The notes beneath the pieces were generated by a model. That model saw nothing but the letters and a program-made list of their open reading frames with translations. It was not told the origin of the DNA and did no database searches. From Pseudoalteromonas shioyasakiensis (lineage in GTDB: Bacteria; Pseudomonadota; Gammaproteobacteria; Enterobacterales; Alteromonadaceae): a stretch of DNA of 64,000 nt. Location: NCBI RefSeq assembly GCF_001550135.1, contig NZ_LRUE01000005.1, forward strand, positions 124,001 through 188,000, read 5' to 3'. The translations under genes were made by a program, and so were the position numbers. This document shows positions 34,135 through 43,038 of this stretch, piece after piece (the first letter of the stretch is position 1; each line of letters opens with the position of its first letter).

Positions 34135-36728
34135 TAACTTTCGAGTGCTTTCTCTACTTTTTCAAACAGATCATCACTAAGGCCGTCTAAATCAGCTAAA
34201 CGTTGAAGTTGTGCTTTCATTGCCGCAGAACGATTTTCATCATAGCGTTTCCATGACATAAATGGCGTTAGCATGCGTGATGCATTTTGCGGATTAATAT
34301 CGTTAAGCTTCACTAATAAGTCACCTAATAGCTGATACCCTTCACCATCGGCTCGATGGAATTGAGTGATATTAAAGTGGCTAAAGCTACCAACCAAAGC
34401 TCGCACACGGTTAGGATTACCAAAGTCAAAACTTGGGTGATCATAGAGCGCTTTAATATCGCTGATACTCGATGCTGAATCTTTCATCGCTTGCAGTGCA
34501 AACCATTTATCCATAACGAGCACATCATGACGCCATTTGGCATCAAACTCTGTTAAAAGCGTATCACATAGTGAGTGATTTGCTTTTACAACAGCACTTA
34601 ATGCAGCAAGTGCATTAGTCATATTATTACTGTGGGCAGACTCTTCGATAAGGCCATTAACGTCGCTGTGATTTGTTTTCGCTAAATAGTGTAAACAAAG
34701 TTGCTTAAGAGCACGCACTGCAACGGCTGTAGCAGATGTTGAACCATCATCTTCAAGCGCGTTATAACAATTAACCAATGATTCTGTTAGGAAGTTGGCA
34801 ATTTGCGATTCAAATGCATTTTGAACAGCAATAATGTCATCAACAGGGATGACGGCATATTCTGCTGCAAGAGTATCGTAGCTAGGCAGTTTTAACAGCT
34901 CCGCAATCAGCGCAAGGTCACCTTCACGATTATCAACTAGTAGCTTTAATGCCGACAATATATCATCCGATAAGCAAGCTTCACCACTGGCAATCGCCGC
35001 TTTCATTTCATTAGTAAATAAGCGCTGCTGAGCATCCCAACGTGAAAAGTCACTGCGAGCAAAACGCATAATATGTAACAGATCCGCTGCAGATGTATTT
35101 TGATTAACGATGCATGGCGCAGAGAAATCTTCTAGTAGCACTGCGACTGGGCGCTGTTTAATGCCCTCGAAAACAAATTGCTGTGTTTTTTCTGTGACAT
35201 TCAATACCGAATCTTGTGGCTGATTATCAATCACAAGTGGTAGCGACTGCCCTTCACTATCTAAAAGTTCAATAGCAAAAGGAATATGCAGTAAGGCATT
35301 GTTAGGCTGATTATCAGGTGCAAACTGCTCAATGCTTAATGTGAAAGTTTGGTTTTGTTCATCATACGCTTGCTCTACATTGAGCTTAGGTGTACCCGCT
35401 TGACTATACCAGCGCTTAAATTGCGTTAAATCAATGCAAGACGCATCACTCATGGCAGCGACAAAATCATCACAAGTAACTGCTTGTCCGTCATGGCGCT
35501 CGAAATACAATGCCATACCTTGTTGGAACTTTTCTTCTCCAAGTAAGGTGTGCATCATGCGAATAACTTCAGCCCCTTTGTCATACACAGTCACTGTATA
35601 AAAGTTATTCATTTCAATGACTTTTTCAGGGCGAATTGGGTGAGCCATAGGGCCTGCATCTTCACTAAATTGGTGAGTACGCATTACTTTAACCGCATCA
35701 ATACGATTAAGCGCACGTGAGCCTAAGTCGCTACTAAACTCTTGGTCACGGAAAACCGTTAAGCCTTCTTTTAAAGACAACTGGAACCAGTCACGGCAAG
35801 TCACACGGTTGCCGGTCCAGTTATGGAAGTACTCGTGACCTACAATTGATTCAATCGTATGGTAATCTTTGTCTGTAGCTGTTTCTTGATTAGCAAGAAC
35901 ACATTTAGAGTTAAAGATATTCAGGCCTTTATTTTCCATTGCGCCCATGTTGAAGAAATCAACGGCAACAATCATGTAAATATCTAAATCGTATTCAAGG
36001 TTAAAGCGCTCTTCATCCCATTGCATTGATTTCTTTAAAGAAGTCATGGCATGAGGCGTTTTTGATAAATTACCTTTATCAACAAACAAGGCTAATTCAA
36101 CTTTTCGTCCAGACTGCGTCGTGTAATGGTCACGTAATACGTCAAAATCACCGGCGACTAATGCAAATAAGTAGCTAGGCTTTTTAAATGGGTCTTGCCA
36201 TTTTACAAAATGACGACCGTCATCTAAGTTACCTGATTCAATTTGGTTACCATTAGACAGCAAGTGAGTGTACTTTTTGTCGGCAATAATGGTTACATCA
36301 AAGCTAGCAAGCACGTCTGGGCGGTCAAGGTAATAAGTAATCTTTCTAAAACCTTCTGCCTCACATTGCGTACAATAAGCACCACCCGACAAGTACAAAC
36401 CTTCTAACGAGGTATTCGTTTGCGGGTCAATATGGTTTTCAATTTTCAGAATAAAGCTTTCAGGTAAGTTATGAATGATCAGCTTTTCATCTTCAAGCGT
36501 GTAATCATCATACGCTTTGTCATCAACCATCAATGAAATTAGCGTTAAATCAACACCATCTAGCGCAAGATCTGCATTGCTTTCATCGGTACGATTGATT
36601 GTCATTGTTGACTGCACTGATGTTTTTAAAGGGGCTAATTCGAAGCGTAAATCGATGTGTTGGATTGAGAATTGTGGGGCTTGGTAATCTTTTAAATATT
36701 GAGCTTGAGGTTTACTCGTAGCAGACAT
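34134..36728 (-). CDS. pepN: Aminopeptidase N (M1 family)
   Basis: Broad-specificity cytoplasmic zinc aminopeptidase. 864 residues from the ATG at 36728. I rejected a TTG four codons upstream because GGAG lies 7 nt before this ATG and MSATSKPQAQYLKDYQAP matches the PepN N-terminus. The GAMEN exopeptidase motif precedes the zinc site HEYFH (His298, Glu299, His302), with the third ligand Glu321 in LKEGLTVFRDQEF. All needed residues are present. Coupled to the DUF2835 gene downstream. Confidence 0.96.
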   Translation of the reverse strand: MSATSKPQAQYLKDYQAPQFSIQHIDLRFELAPLKTSVQSTMTINRTDESNADLALDGVDLTLISLMVDDKAYDDYTLEDEKLIIHNLPESFILKIENHIDPQTNTSLEGLYLSGGAYCTQCEAEGFRKITYYLDRPDVLASFDVTIIADKKYTHLLSNGNQIESGNLDDGRHFVKWQDPFKKPSYLFALVAGDFDVLRDHYTTQSGRKVELALFVDKGNLSKTPHAMTSLKKSMQWDEERFNLEYDLDIYMIVAVDFFNMGAMENKGLNIFNSKCVLANQETATDKDYHTIESIVGHEYFHNWTGNRVTCRDWFQLSLKEGLTVFRDQEFSSDLGSRALNRIDAVKVMRTHQFSEDAGPMAHPIRPEKVIEMNNFYTVTVYDKGAEVIRMMHTLLGEEKFQQGMALYFERHDGQAVTCDDFVAAMSDASCIDLTQFKRWYSQAGTPKLNVEQAYDEQNQTFTLSIEQFAPDNQPNNALLHIPFAIELLDSEGQSLPLVIDNQPQDSVLNVTEKTQQFVFEGIKQRPVAVLLEDFSAPCIVNQNTSAADLLHIMRFARSDFSRWDAQQRLFTNEMKAAIASGEACLSDDILSALKLLVDNREGDLALIAELLKLPSYDTLAAEYAVIPVDDIIAVQNAFESQIANFLTESLVNCYNALEDDGSTSATAVAVRALKQLCLHYLAKTNHSDVNGLIEESAHSNNMTNALAALSAVVKANHSLCDTLLTEFDAKWRHDVLVMDKWFALQAMKDSASSISDIKALYDHPSFDFGNPNRVRALVGSFSHFNITQFHRADGEGYQLLGDLLVKLNDINPQNASRMLTPFMSWKRYDENRSAAMKAQLQRLADLDGLSDDLFEKVEKALES

Positions 36729-36769
36729 TACTGACTCCAAATGGCCCTGCTTAGCAGGGCCTAAATAGT

Positions 36770-38251
36770 TTATTCGGCGTTAGCTTCTTGTTTAAGATGT
36801 TTTGGGGTAATACGTAAAATTTTAATACCAAAATAGGCATAAACAACCGCTAAGAATGGATTAATTAAATTAAAGAACGCGTACATTGCATAGTCAAATG
36901 GATTGATTAGTAAAACACTTTGCATATAGGCACCACAGGTATTCCAAGGAATAAGTGGGCTAGTAATTGTGCCACCATCTTCTAATGTGCGAGATAAATT
37001 TACAGGCTTTAAACCGCGTTTTTCATATTCGTCTTTAAACATACGACCAGGAACAACAATCGCGATATATTGGTCAGCTGCAACCGCATTGGTACCAATA
37101 CACGTTGCAATCGTTGCAGTGATAAGAGAACCTGTGCTTTTAGCAATCTTTAAGATGCTCTTAACGAACATATCAAGTAAGCCGGTTTTTTCCATGATAG
37201 CGCCAAACATCAAGGCCGTCATAATCAGCCAAGTGGTTGTTAGCATGCCAGCCATACCACCACCGCTTAATAGTGAATCCATTTTTTCATCGCCAGTGTC
37301 AATGCTGAAACCATCGAAGAATGTTGTCCAAACTAATTTGAAGTAACCAATTGCTTGGCCTTGTGATGCATCAATTTGGCTATTTATTAAATCTGATTGA
37401 AATAACATAGCCCAAATCGCACCTAGCACCGCACCAATCGAAATAGCAGGGAAAGCTGGCATTTTACGAATTGCTAAAAACAATAACACCACCAGTGGTA
37501 CTAGCATTTCAAAACCAATATTAAAGTTTTGCTCTAATAAATTAACGATTTCATCAATACGTCCAGCTTCAGCTGAACCACCGGCATTAAAGCCCATAAA
37601 GATAAAAATGATTAACGCAATAATGAAGCTTGGCACTGTAGTCCAAAGCATGTGATGGATATGCTCAAATAAATCAGCCCCAGCCACTGCTGGTGCTAAG
37701 TTCGTTGTTTCAGAAAGCGGGCTTAATTTATCACCAAAGTAGGCACCAGAAATGACCGCACCTGCCGTGACGACTTGCTCTAACCCAAGACCAGTTGCAA
37801 CACCTAATAACGCCACACCGATAGTCGCAGCTGTAGTCCAAGAGCTACCAATACTCATAGCCACAATGCCACAAATCAAACAGCTAGCGGCATAGAACCA
37901 GCTTGGATTGATAATTTGTAAGCCATAGTAAATTAGAGTGGGTACAGTTCCTGATAACAGCCAAGTACCGATTAAGGCACCCACCATTAACAGTATAATG
38001 ATTGCTCCAAGGGATAAGGTGATCCCCTCAATCATGGCTTGTTCTAGTTTCTTCCAGGTGTAACCATTTTTTAAGCCAATTAATGCCGCGGTAAAGGTAG
38101 CGAATAATAAAGCGATTTGGTTAGGACCCGATGATGAGTTATCACCGAATAAATAAACAGCAGCGCCTAGTAGGCACACGAGCACTGTAATTGGGATTAA
38201 GGCATCTAAAAAACTGGCCTGTTTAATTGGCTTCTCTTCAATTGAATTCAA
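36770..38251 (-). CDS. nhaC: Na+/H+ antiporter, NhaC family
   Basis: Inner-membrane sodium/proton exchanger for pH and salt control. 493 residues, mostly hydrophobic, with about 11-12 membrane segments. GAYFGDKLSPLSETTNLAP (about 175-193) is the family's conserved segment, and CGAYMQSVLL lies near the C-terminus. The start is TTG, backed by AGGAGA about 8 nt upstream. It could also exchange other substrates, as NhaC relatives sometimes do. Gene stands alone between pepN and prc. Confidence 0.9.
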   Translation of the reverse strand: MNSIEEKPIKQASFLDALIPITVLVCLLGAAVYLFGDNSSSGPNQIALLFATFTAALIGLKNGYTWKKLEQAMIEGITLSLGAIIILLMVGALIGTWLLSGTVPTLIYYGLQIINPSWFYAASCLICGIVAMSIGSSWTTAATIGVALLGVATGLGLEQVVTAGAVISGAYFGDKLSPLSETTNLAPAVAGADLFEHIHHMLWTTVPSFIIALIIFIFMGFNAGGSAEAGRIDEIVNLLEQNFNIGFEMLVPLVVLLFLAIRKMPAFPAISIGAVLGAIWAMLFQSDLINSQIDASQGQAIGYFKLVWTTFFDGFSIDTGDEKMDSLLSGGGMAGMLTTTWLIMTALMFGAIMEKTGLLDMFVKSILKIAKSTGSLITATIATCIGTNAVAADQYIAIVVPGRMFKDEYEKRGLKPVNLSRTLEDGGTITSPLIPWNTCGAYMQSVLLINPFDYAMYAFFNLINPFLAVVYAYFGIKILRITPKHLKQEANAE

Positions 38252-38373
38252 AAGATAGTCTCCTACACGTCTTATGTGGCGTGTTTAATTATTATTGTAA
38301 GCTTTGACGCAAAACTTCAGTGGCCTTATGCAGCCAGATTTTGTGATTATACCAATCTAACCTGTTTTAGGTA

Positions 38374-38403
38374 GCAAAAAAGGCGCTTAAGCGCCTTTTT
38401 ATT
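38374..38403 (-). terminator. Terminator after prc
   Basis: Perfect palindrome AAGGCGCTTAAGCGCCTT with A-run and T-run flanks, about 30 nt past the prc stop; symmetric, so it would act from both strands, but only prc ends here. Confidence 0.85.
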
Positions 38404-38429
38404 AATCGATATTGCTAATTAATTGCTAA

Positions 38430-40454
38430 TTATTTCTTAGCGATACGACCATATTTTATATAATCTTGGGTGATTAATGCCGCTTCTTCTAAGAAAGGGT
38501 CTAGCTCGTCAAGGCTATCAGGTAAATCGTCAAGCTTCTCTACTGGCTTTTCACCAAGGCGAACAAGTCGTTCATTAGCACGTTCTAACGCGCGTTCTTC
38601 ACCTTCGTCTTTCTCTTTTAGACGGGTCGCTTCAACCAATGAGATAGTCTTACGGTCTTTCTCTTCTTGATAGCGCTCAATGTCAGCAAACACATAACCA
38701 AATTCAGGCTCATCTGCAATACGCGCATCATGAAGCTTATTAACGTAAGCAATCGCTGGTTTTAGGTTATCAACAGAGTTGTACTTAGCACGTATGATGC
38801 TATCCCAAGGTAGCGCGTTGTCTTGTTGACTCTCGCCCCACTCTGATGGCTCAATTGCCGATGGGAATGACACATCTGGAATCACGCCTTTGTGCTGTGT
38901 GCTTCCGCCATTAATTCGGTAGAATTTTGCAATGGTATACTGCACGCTACCTAATGGATGGTCGTATAAGTCATAAGCACGGCCAAGTGGTTTGTGCTGC
39001 TGTACAGTACCCTTACCAAAGGTTTGCTCACCAATCACAATAGCACGGCCGTAATCTTGCATCGCTGCTGCAAAAATCTCTGAGGCAGATGCACTGTAGC
39101 GATCAACTAACACAGTCAATGGGCCATCATAAAAAGTGACGCCGTCACGGTCTTTTTGCTCTTCAATACGATTATTTAGCGTATGAATTTGTACTACAGG
39201 ACCTTGATCGATAAATAAGCCAGAAAGCTGCGTCGCTTCGTAAAGTGAACCGCCGCCGTTTTGACGTAAATCGATGATGATACCGTCTACTTTGGCTTCT
39301 TTTAATTTTGCAATTTCAACTTTAACGTCTTGCGATAAATTATTATAGAAACCAGGGATTTCAATCACACCAATTTTGCTGGTTAAGTCTGAATATTTTG
39401 CTTCAAATACTTCAGATTTTGCAGCGCGGTCTTCTAAGCGAATTTTATCACGCGTGATTTCAACCACTTTTGGTGTCCCGTGAGCATCTGCACCTTTTAA
39501 GTATTGCAGGCGAACTTTTGTGCCTTTAGGGCCTTTGATTAAATCAACTACGTCATCTAAACGCCAGCCAATCACATCAACAAAGTCTTCACCTTCTTGG
39601 GCAACACCAATGATACGGTCATCTGCTTTAATTTGTTCAGACTTATCAGCCGGGCCGCCAGGTACTAAGCTACGGATTACCGTGTAATCTTCGTCATAAC
39701 TGAGTACCGCACCAATACCTTCTAATTCAAGATCCATGTCCATCTTGAATTGCTCAGCGCGACGAGGTGATAAATAAGAGGTATGCGCTTCAATGCTTCG
39801 TGCGAATGAATTCATCACGATTTGAAAAGCATCTTCACTGTTCGTTTGTACTAAACGCTTTTGCGCGTTGTGGTAACGTTTAGTCAAGACTTCTTTAATG
39901 CCTTGCCAATCTTTACCAGTCATTTTTAATCGTAAAGCATCGTATTTTACGCGCTGACGCCAAAGTTCATCAAGCTCTGCTTGGCTTGTTGCCCAATTTG
40001 CGTCTTCGCGGTCAAACAGATACTCATCTTCTTTATCGAACTTCATTTCGTTTTCAAGTAACGATAATGAATAGTCATAGCGTTCAAAACGACGTTTTAA
40101 ACTTAAGTTAAAAATATCAAAGGCAAATCCCAATTTACCTGTCGACAATGCATTATCAAACTGGTCTTTATATTGCTCAAACGAGGCAATGTCAGAGGCT
40201 AAAAACACATTTTTATTGTAGTCGAGAGATTCAATGTAACGATCAAAAACCTTCTCAGATAATTCATCGTTAAATTTAATTGGTTTGTAGTGTGCACGAG
40301 TAAATAAGTTTGTCACCCGTTTGCTTGCCGTACTATGTTGGCTTTCTTGCTTGAGTACTGGCAGGTCTTTTTCAGTCAGATTGTCTGAAGATGCCAATAA
40401 TGAACCTGAAAACAGGGCAGCGACTAACGGAATGAGCGTAAACTTTTTACTCAT
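38430..40454 (-). CDS. prc: Carboxy-terminal processing protease (tail-specific protease)
   Basis: Periplasmic S41 serine protease that degrades SsrA-tagged and some envelope proteins. 674 residues from the ATG at 40454, with AAGGAG 6 nt before it; a TTG two codons upstream is less likely. Signal peptide about 1-22 (SKKFTLIPLVAALFSGSLLA). PDZ domain near residues 245-320 (GIGAVLSYDEDYTVIRSLVPGG). The catalytic Ser lies in YSASASEIFA and the Lys in FGKGTVQ. Directly downstream of proQ as in E. coli. Confidence 0.95.
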   Translation of the reverse strand: MSKKFTLIPLVAALFSGSLLASSDNLTEKDLPVLKQESQHSTASKRVTNLFTRAHYKPIKFNDELSEKVFDRYIESLDYNKNVFLASDIASFEQYKDQFDNALSTGKLGFAFDIFNLSLKRRFERYDYSLSLLENEMKFDKEDEYLFDREDANWATSQAELDELWRQRVKYDALRLKMTGKDWQGIKEVLTKRYHNAQKRLVQTNSEDAFQIVMNSFARSIEAHTSYLSPRRAEQFKMDMDLELEGIGAVLSYDEDYTVIRSLVPGGPADKSEQIKADDRIIGVAQEGEDFVDVIGWRLDDVVDLIKGPKGTKVRLQYLKGADAHGTPKVVEITRDKIRLEDRAAKSEVFEAKYSDLTSKIGVIEIPGFYNNLSQDVKVEIAKLKEAKVDGIIIDLRQNGGGSLYEATQLSGLFIDQGPVVQIHTLNNRIEEQKDRDGVTFYDGPLTVLVDRYSASASEIFAAAMQDYGRAIVIGEQTFGKGTVQQHKPLGRAYDLYDHPLGSVQYTIAKFYRINGGSTQHKGVIPDVSFPSAIEPSEWGESQQDNALPWDSIIRAKYNSVDNLKPAIAYVNKLHDARIADEPEFGYVFADIERYQEEKDRKTISLVEATRLKEKDEGEERALERANERLVRLGEKPVEKLDDLPDSLDELDPFLEEAALITQDYIKYGRIAKK

Positions 40455-40481
40455 ACACAACTCCTTTATTTTTTACAGCTA

Positions 40482-41132
40482 TTAAATGATATACAGGCTG
40501 TCTGCTTTGGTCTTAACTTGCATCCCTGTTACTAACTCAACGTGAACTTCATCTTTATTCACTTCAGTAATAACCGCGTTTACAAGTGCTTGGCCAAGTT
40601 TAACTTTAACTTTGCTATTAACCTTGACCTCTGAGGCAGGTAAAGGTTCAACTTTTCCTGAACGTTTTGCAGGAGCAGCTTTAGCAGGCTTATTATTTAC
40701 TTTAGCGCCTTTTTCGCCAGATTTAGCGTGGTGGCCACTATTCTTTTTGTAAGATTTTGTGTCACCGTCTTTGCGTGGACGTTGTGGCTTCTTACGCTTC
40801 GCCATTTTAGCGCGGCTTTCTTCTAACGCTTTTTGTGCGTGCTCAATGTGCTCTTGTTCTACTTTTTCGTCTTGATTACCATCAAGATCGATACGGAACT
40901 CAGACTTAGTCACAGCTTCTAAATAGCGCCAGTTTGAGGTGTACTTTCTTAGTGCTTGACGAACCTGAGTTTTACTTACTTTCTCAGAACCTTCAATACG
41001 CTCAGCGATATCTTTAAAAATACCAACTTTAAGCGGCTGAATACCGTCTTTTTGTTTAAAACATTTTGGAAATTCTTGGTATAAGAAATCCAGTACTTCA
41101 TTAATATCTTTTAGCTTGTTTGTGGTTTCCAT
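40482..41132 (-). CDS. proQ: RNA chaperone ProQ
   Basis: FinO-family global RNA-binding protein that stabilises sRNAs and mRNA 3' ends. 216 residues in three parts. The FinO-like domain is about 8-115 (FPKCFKQKDGIQPLKVGI, TRQVRQALRKYT-like segment with SNWRYLEAV). A Lys/Arg-rich flexible linker runs about 105-165. The C-terminal Tudor-like domain is about 166-216 (VNSKVKVKLGQALVNAVI). Followed by prc (27 nt) and preceded by a small acidic gene and msrC. Confidence 0.94.
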   Translation of the reverse strand: METTNKLKDINEVLDFLYQEFPKCFKQKDGIQPLKVGIFKDIAERIEGSEKVSKTQVRQALRKYTSNWRYLEAVTKSEFRIDLDGNQDEKVEQEHIEHAQKALEESRAKMAKRKKPQRPRKDGDTKSYKKNSGHHAKSGEKGAKVNNKPAKAAPAKRSGKVEPLPASEVKVNSKVKVKLGQALVNAVITEVNKDEVHVELVTGMQVKTKADSLYII

Positions 41133-41146
41133 GTTAGAACCTTTTA

Positions 41147-41425
41147 TTACATCTTTTCATCAAGTGATGAATCGACATAGTGTGTTACCCAGTCGGTCAA
41201 CTCTTCGAAGTCCGCTTCAATAAGCGCTAAATCACCACGAAGGTGTTCCCAAATACCATTTATAATTTCATCAATTGATTCACAGTCAAGGTCATCCGGT
41301 AGACGTTCCCATGCCATATGAATCAAGTCGTTGAGCCTTTCGGCAACAACTTCTTCTTCCCCTTCCCAATCACCAACATCTTGGATTGCAAAGAGGTAAT
41401 CTTGCACATTTAGCAGATCTTTCAT
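41147..41425 (-). CDS. Small acidic protein between msrC and proQ, function unknown
   Basis: 92 residues, strongly acidic (many Asp/Glu, few basic residues), predicted mostly helical, no Cys pair or membrane segment. I do not recognise a named domain. It overlaps the msrC stop in an ATGA junction and is 14 nt before proQ, so it is a genuine coupled gene. Its acidity next to a basic RNA-binding protein makes an interaction with ProQ conceivable, but nothing in the sequence proves it. Confidence 0.8.
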   Translation of the reverse strand: MKDLLNVQDYLFAIQDVGDWEGEEEVVAERLNDLIHMAWERLPDDLDCESIDEIINGIWEHLRGDLALIEADFEELTDWVTHYVDSSLDEKM

Positions 41426-41883
41426 TTTAGATTTGCCTCAAAGCATTTTACCAATGCTTCTAAACCAGCTTGATCATCAGCATCGAATCGCGCAATGCTT
41501 GGGCTGTCGATATCAAGTACAGCAAATACTTTACCGTCTTTGAAAATCGGCACAACTACTTCAGAGTTAGATGCAGCATCACAGGCAATATGACCAGCAA
41601 ATGCATGCACGTCTTCAATGAGTTGTGTTTGTTGTGTTTGCGCGGCAGTTCCACATACCCCTTTACCTACTGGAATACGGATACATGCAGGATTACCTTG
41701 AAACGGCCCTAGCACTAATTCTTCAGGTGAATCCATTAAATAAAAGCCCGCCCAATTGATATCCTCTAAAGAGGTAAATAACAGCGCACTAATATTTGCC
41801 ATGTTGGCAATAACATTTGATTCACCAGTGATTAGCGACTCAGTTTGTTTAACTAATGACTGGTAAAAATCTTGCTTTTGCAT
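41422..41883 (-). CDS. msrC: Free methionine-(R)-sulfoxide reductase (GAF type)
   Basis: Reduces free Met-R-sulfoxide, cytoplasmic. 153 residues with a single GAF domain (NWAGFYLMD, VLGPFQGNPAC). The three redox cysteines of the family are present: Cys67, Cys77 and Cys101, with the same spacing (10 and 24) as in E. coli YebR. First gene of msrC-acidic gene-proQ-prc. Confidence 0.93.
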   Translation of the reverse strand: MQKQDFYQSLVKQTESLITGESNVIANMANISALLFTSLEDINWAGFYLMDSPEELVLGPFQGNPACIRIPVGKGVCGTAAQTQQTQLIEDVHAFAGHIACDAASNSEVVVPIFKDGKVFAVLDIDSPSIARFDADDQAGLEALVKCFEANLK

Positions 41884-41950
41884 ACCAAACTACTTCTTAT
41901 TAAACATACAGTAGCTAAAGGTACTCTTTGTAGACGACAAATGAAACCTT

Positions 41951-41981
41951 TTGAGGGCAAAAAAAAACATTTTGCCCTCAA
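41951..41981. repeat. Perfect 12-bp inverted repeat with A/T loop
   Basis: TTGAGGGCAAAA (41951-41962) and TTTTGCCCTCAA (41970-41981), 7-nt loop. It lies between the end of the small membrane-protein gene and the msrC start on the same strand. No T-run follows the stem, but pairing within the A/T-rich loop leaves a tract of T in the minus transcript; it may be an unusual terminator for the upstream gene. Confidence 0.6.
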
Positions 41982-42008
41982 TTTCAGTCAGCTTGATTAA
42001 ATATTCTG

Positions 42009-42404
42009 CTATTGATGAGAAGATTGTGTTGTAAGGCCCTGTCTTAAACCAAATAAAAACAGTCCAGCTGCCAGAGCAGACATCACAGCATTGACTATAA
42101 AAGCCATACCTGTTGTAGCGCTAAGTAAGTAGCTGAATATAGCGCCACCTAGTAAGCCAAGTGTCAGAACACCTGAATAATTAACCTTTGCATACTTATA
42201 CATAAGTAAATAACCCGGCACCACAAACGCTGCCATAGTTAGACCTACAATGTGGGCATTGGCGATTGCGCTAACGAATAAGTTAAAGAAAATGTTTAAA
42301 CCATTTCCTTCAAGTGTAAACGCATAATAAAGGCCTAAGATACAACCGATGATCACAGGCGATAATAAAGAAAGTCCTACACTCTTTGCTAAACGATGTT
42401 TCAT
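42009..42404 (-). CDS. Small integral membrane protein, function unknown
   Basis: 131 residues with four predicted membrane segments (about 10-32, 37-58, 68-90 and 96-120), short loops and a basic N-terminus (MKHRLAKS). No recognised domain. Gene stands alone between the tRNA genes and msrC; ATG at 42404. Confidence 0.7.
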   Translation of the reverse strand: MKHRLAKSVGLSLLSPVIIGCILGLYYAFTLEGNGLNIFFNLFVSAIANAHIVGLTMAAFVVPGYLLMYKYAKVNYSGVLTLGLLGGAIFSYLLSATTGMAFIVNAVMSALAAGLFLFGLRQGLTTQSSHQ

Positions 42405-42520
42405 AAATTCCCTAATGTCACAAAGATAATACGAGAAGTGTTAAGCATGGACTAACTAGTTAAAATGCGAAATATCGACAATAGTCGTAATTTGCAGAAC
42501 AAATGAAAAGCACAAGAAAC

Positions 42521-42551
42521 AAAAAAGCCGCTGAATAAATTCAGCGGCTTC
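42521..42551 (-). terminator. Terminator of the tRNA-Ser transcript
   Basis: AGCCGCTGAA/TTCAGCGGCT stem with a 4-nt loop, followed on the minus strand by TTTTTT. It starts 6 nt past the CCA end of the second tRNA. Confidence 0.92.
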
Positions 42552-42556
42552 AATGA

Positions 42557-42647
42557 TGGTGGAGAGATAGGGATTTGAACCCTAGAGGGGCTACAAACCC
42601 CTGCCGGTTTTCAAGACCGGTGCATTCGACCACTCTGCCATCTCTCC
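42557..42647 (-). tRNA. serT: tRNA-Ser(UGA), downstream copy
   Basis: 91 nt including an encoded CCA. Acceptor stem GGAGAGA/TCTCTCC. The anticodon stem-loop is CCGGT-CTTGAAA-ACCGG, anticodon TGA at 42611-42613. There is a long variable arm (class II) and a T-arm with GGTTCAAATCC. Identical to the upstream copy. The base before CCA is A rather than the usual G of serine tRNAs. Confidence 0.95.
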
Positions 42648-42688
42648 GAATGCGAAAACCTACCCGCTTACGCCAGTAGTAAAAATAA

Positions 42689-42779
42689 TGGTGGAGAGAT
42701 AGGGATTTGAACCCTAGAGGGGCTACAAACCCCTGCCGGTTTTCAAGACCGGTGCATTCGACCACTCTGCCATCTCTCC
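42689..42779 (-). tRNA. serT: tRNA-Ser(UGA), upstream copy
   Basis: 91 nt, identical to the downstream copy, anticodon at 42743-42745, encoded CCA, discriminator A. The two copies are 41 bp apart and share the promoter at 42790-42818. Confidence 0.95.
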
Positions 42780-42789
42780 GACGGCGTGC

Positions 42790-42818
42790 ATAATAGATAA
42801 AGCGGCCGTGCTTGTGAA
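42790..42818 (-). promoter_or_regulatory. Stable-RNA promoter for the tRNA-Ser pair
   Basis: On the minus strand TTCACA (-35) and TATTAT (-10) are exactly 17 bp apart, and the -10 is about 10 nt before the tRNA 5' end. The stretch after the -10 is GC-rich (GCACGCCG), the discriminator type associated with stringent control. Confidence 0.75.
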
Positions 42819-42934
42819 GCTTTTTTTTCAAAAAACTGTTTAAGTGATTAAAAAACAATTAATTTGCTCAGCATTAGTACAACAGCGTTTAGATTGTGCG
42901 CAACATTGAACTTTTCTATTATTTATCTTGTCTA

Positions 42935-42964
42935 TTGATCCACAATAGTTTGCCCAAATATATA
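42935..42964 (+). promoter_or_regulatory. Possible yccA promoter
   Basis: TTGATC and TATATA, 18 bp apart, about 75 bp before the yccA start. Good fit to sigma70 but AT-rich surroundings make chance matches likely. Confidence 0.4.
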
Positions 42965-43038
42965 ACTCTTGATAGGCTTAGTTCAGTTTAATAATTGGAA
43001 CTAACGAACGTATAAGTTCATTTAAAGGAGCTCTAACA

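Noticed and set aside
42550..42858. Open frame over the tRNA pair
   Set aside because: It reads through two identical tRNA-Ser genes; the repeated peptide is only the translated tRNA sequence.
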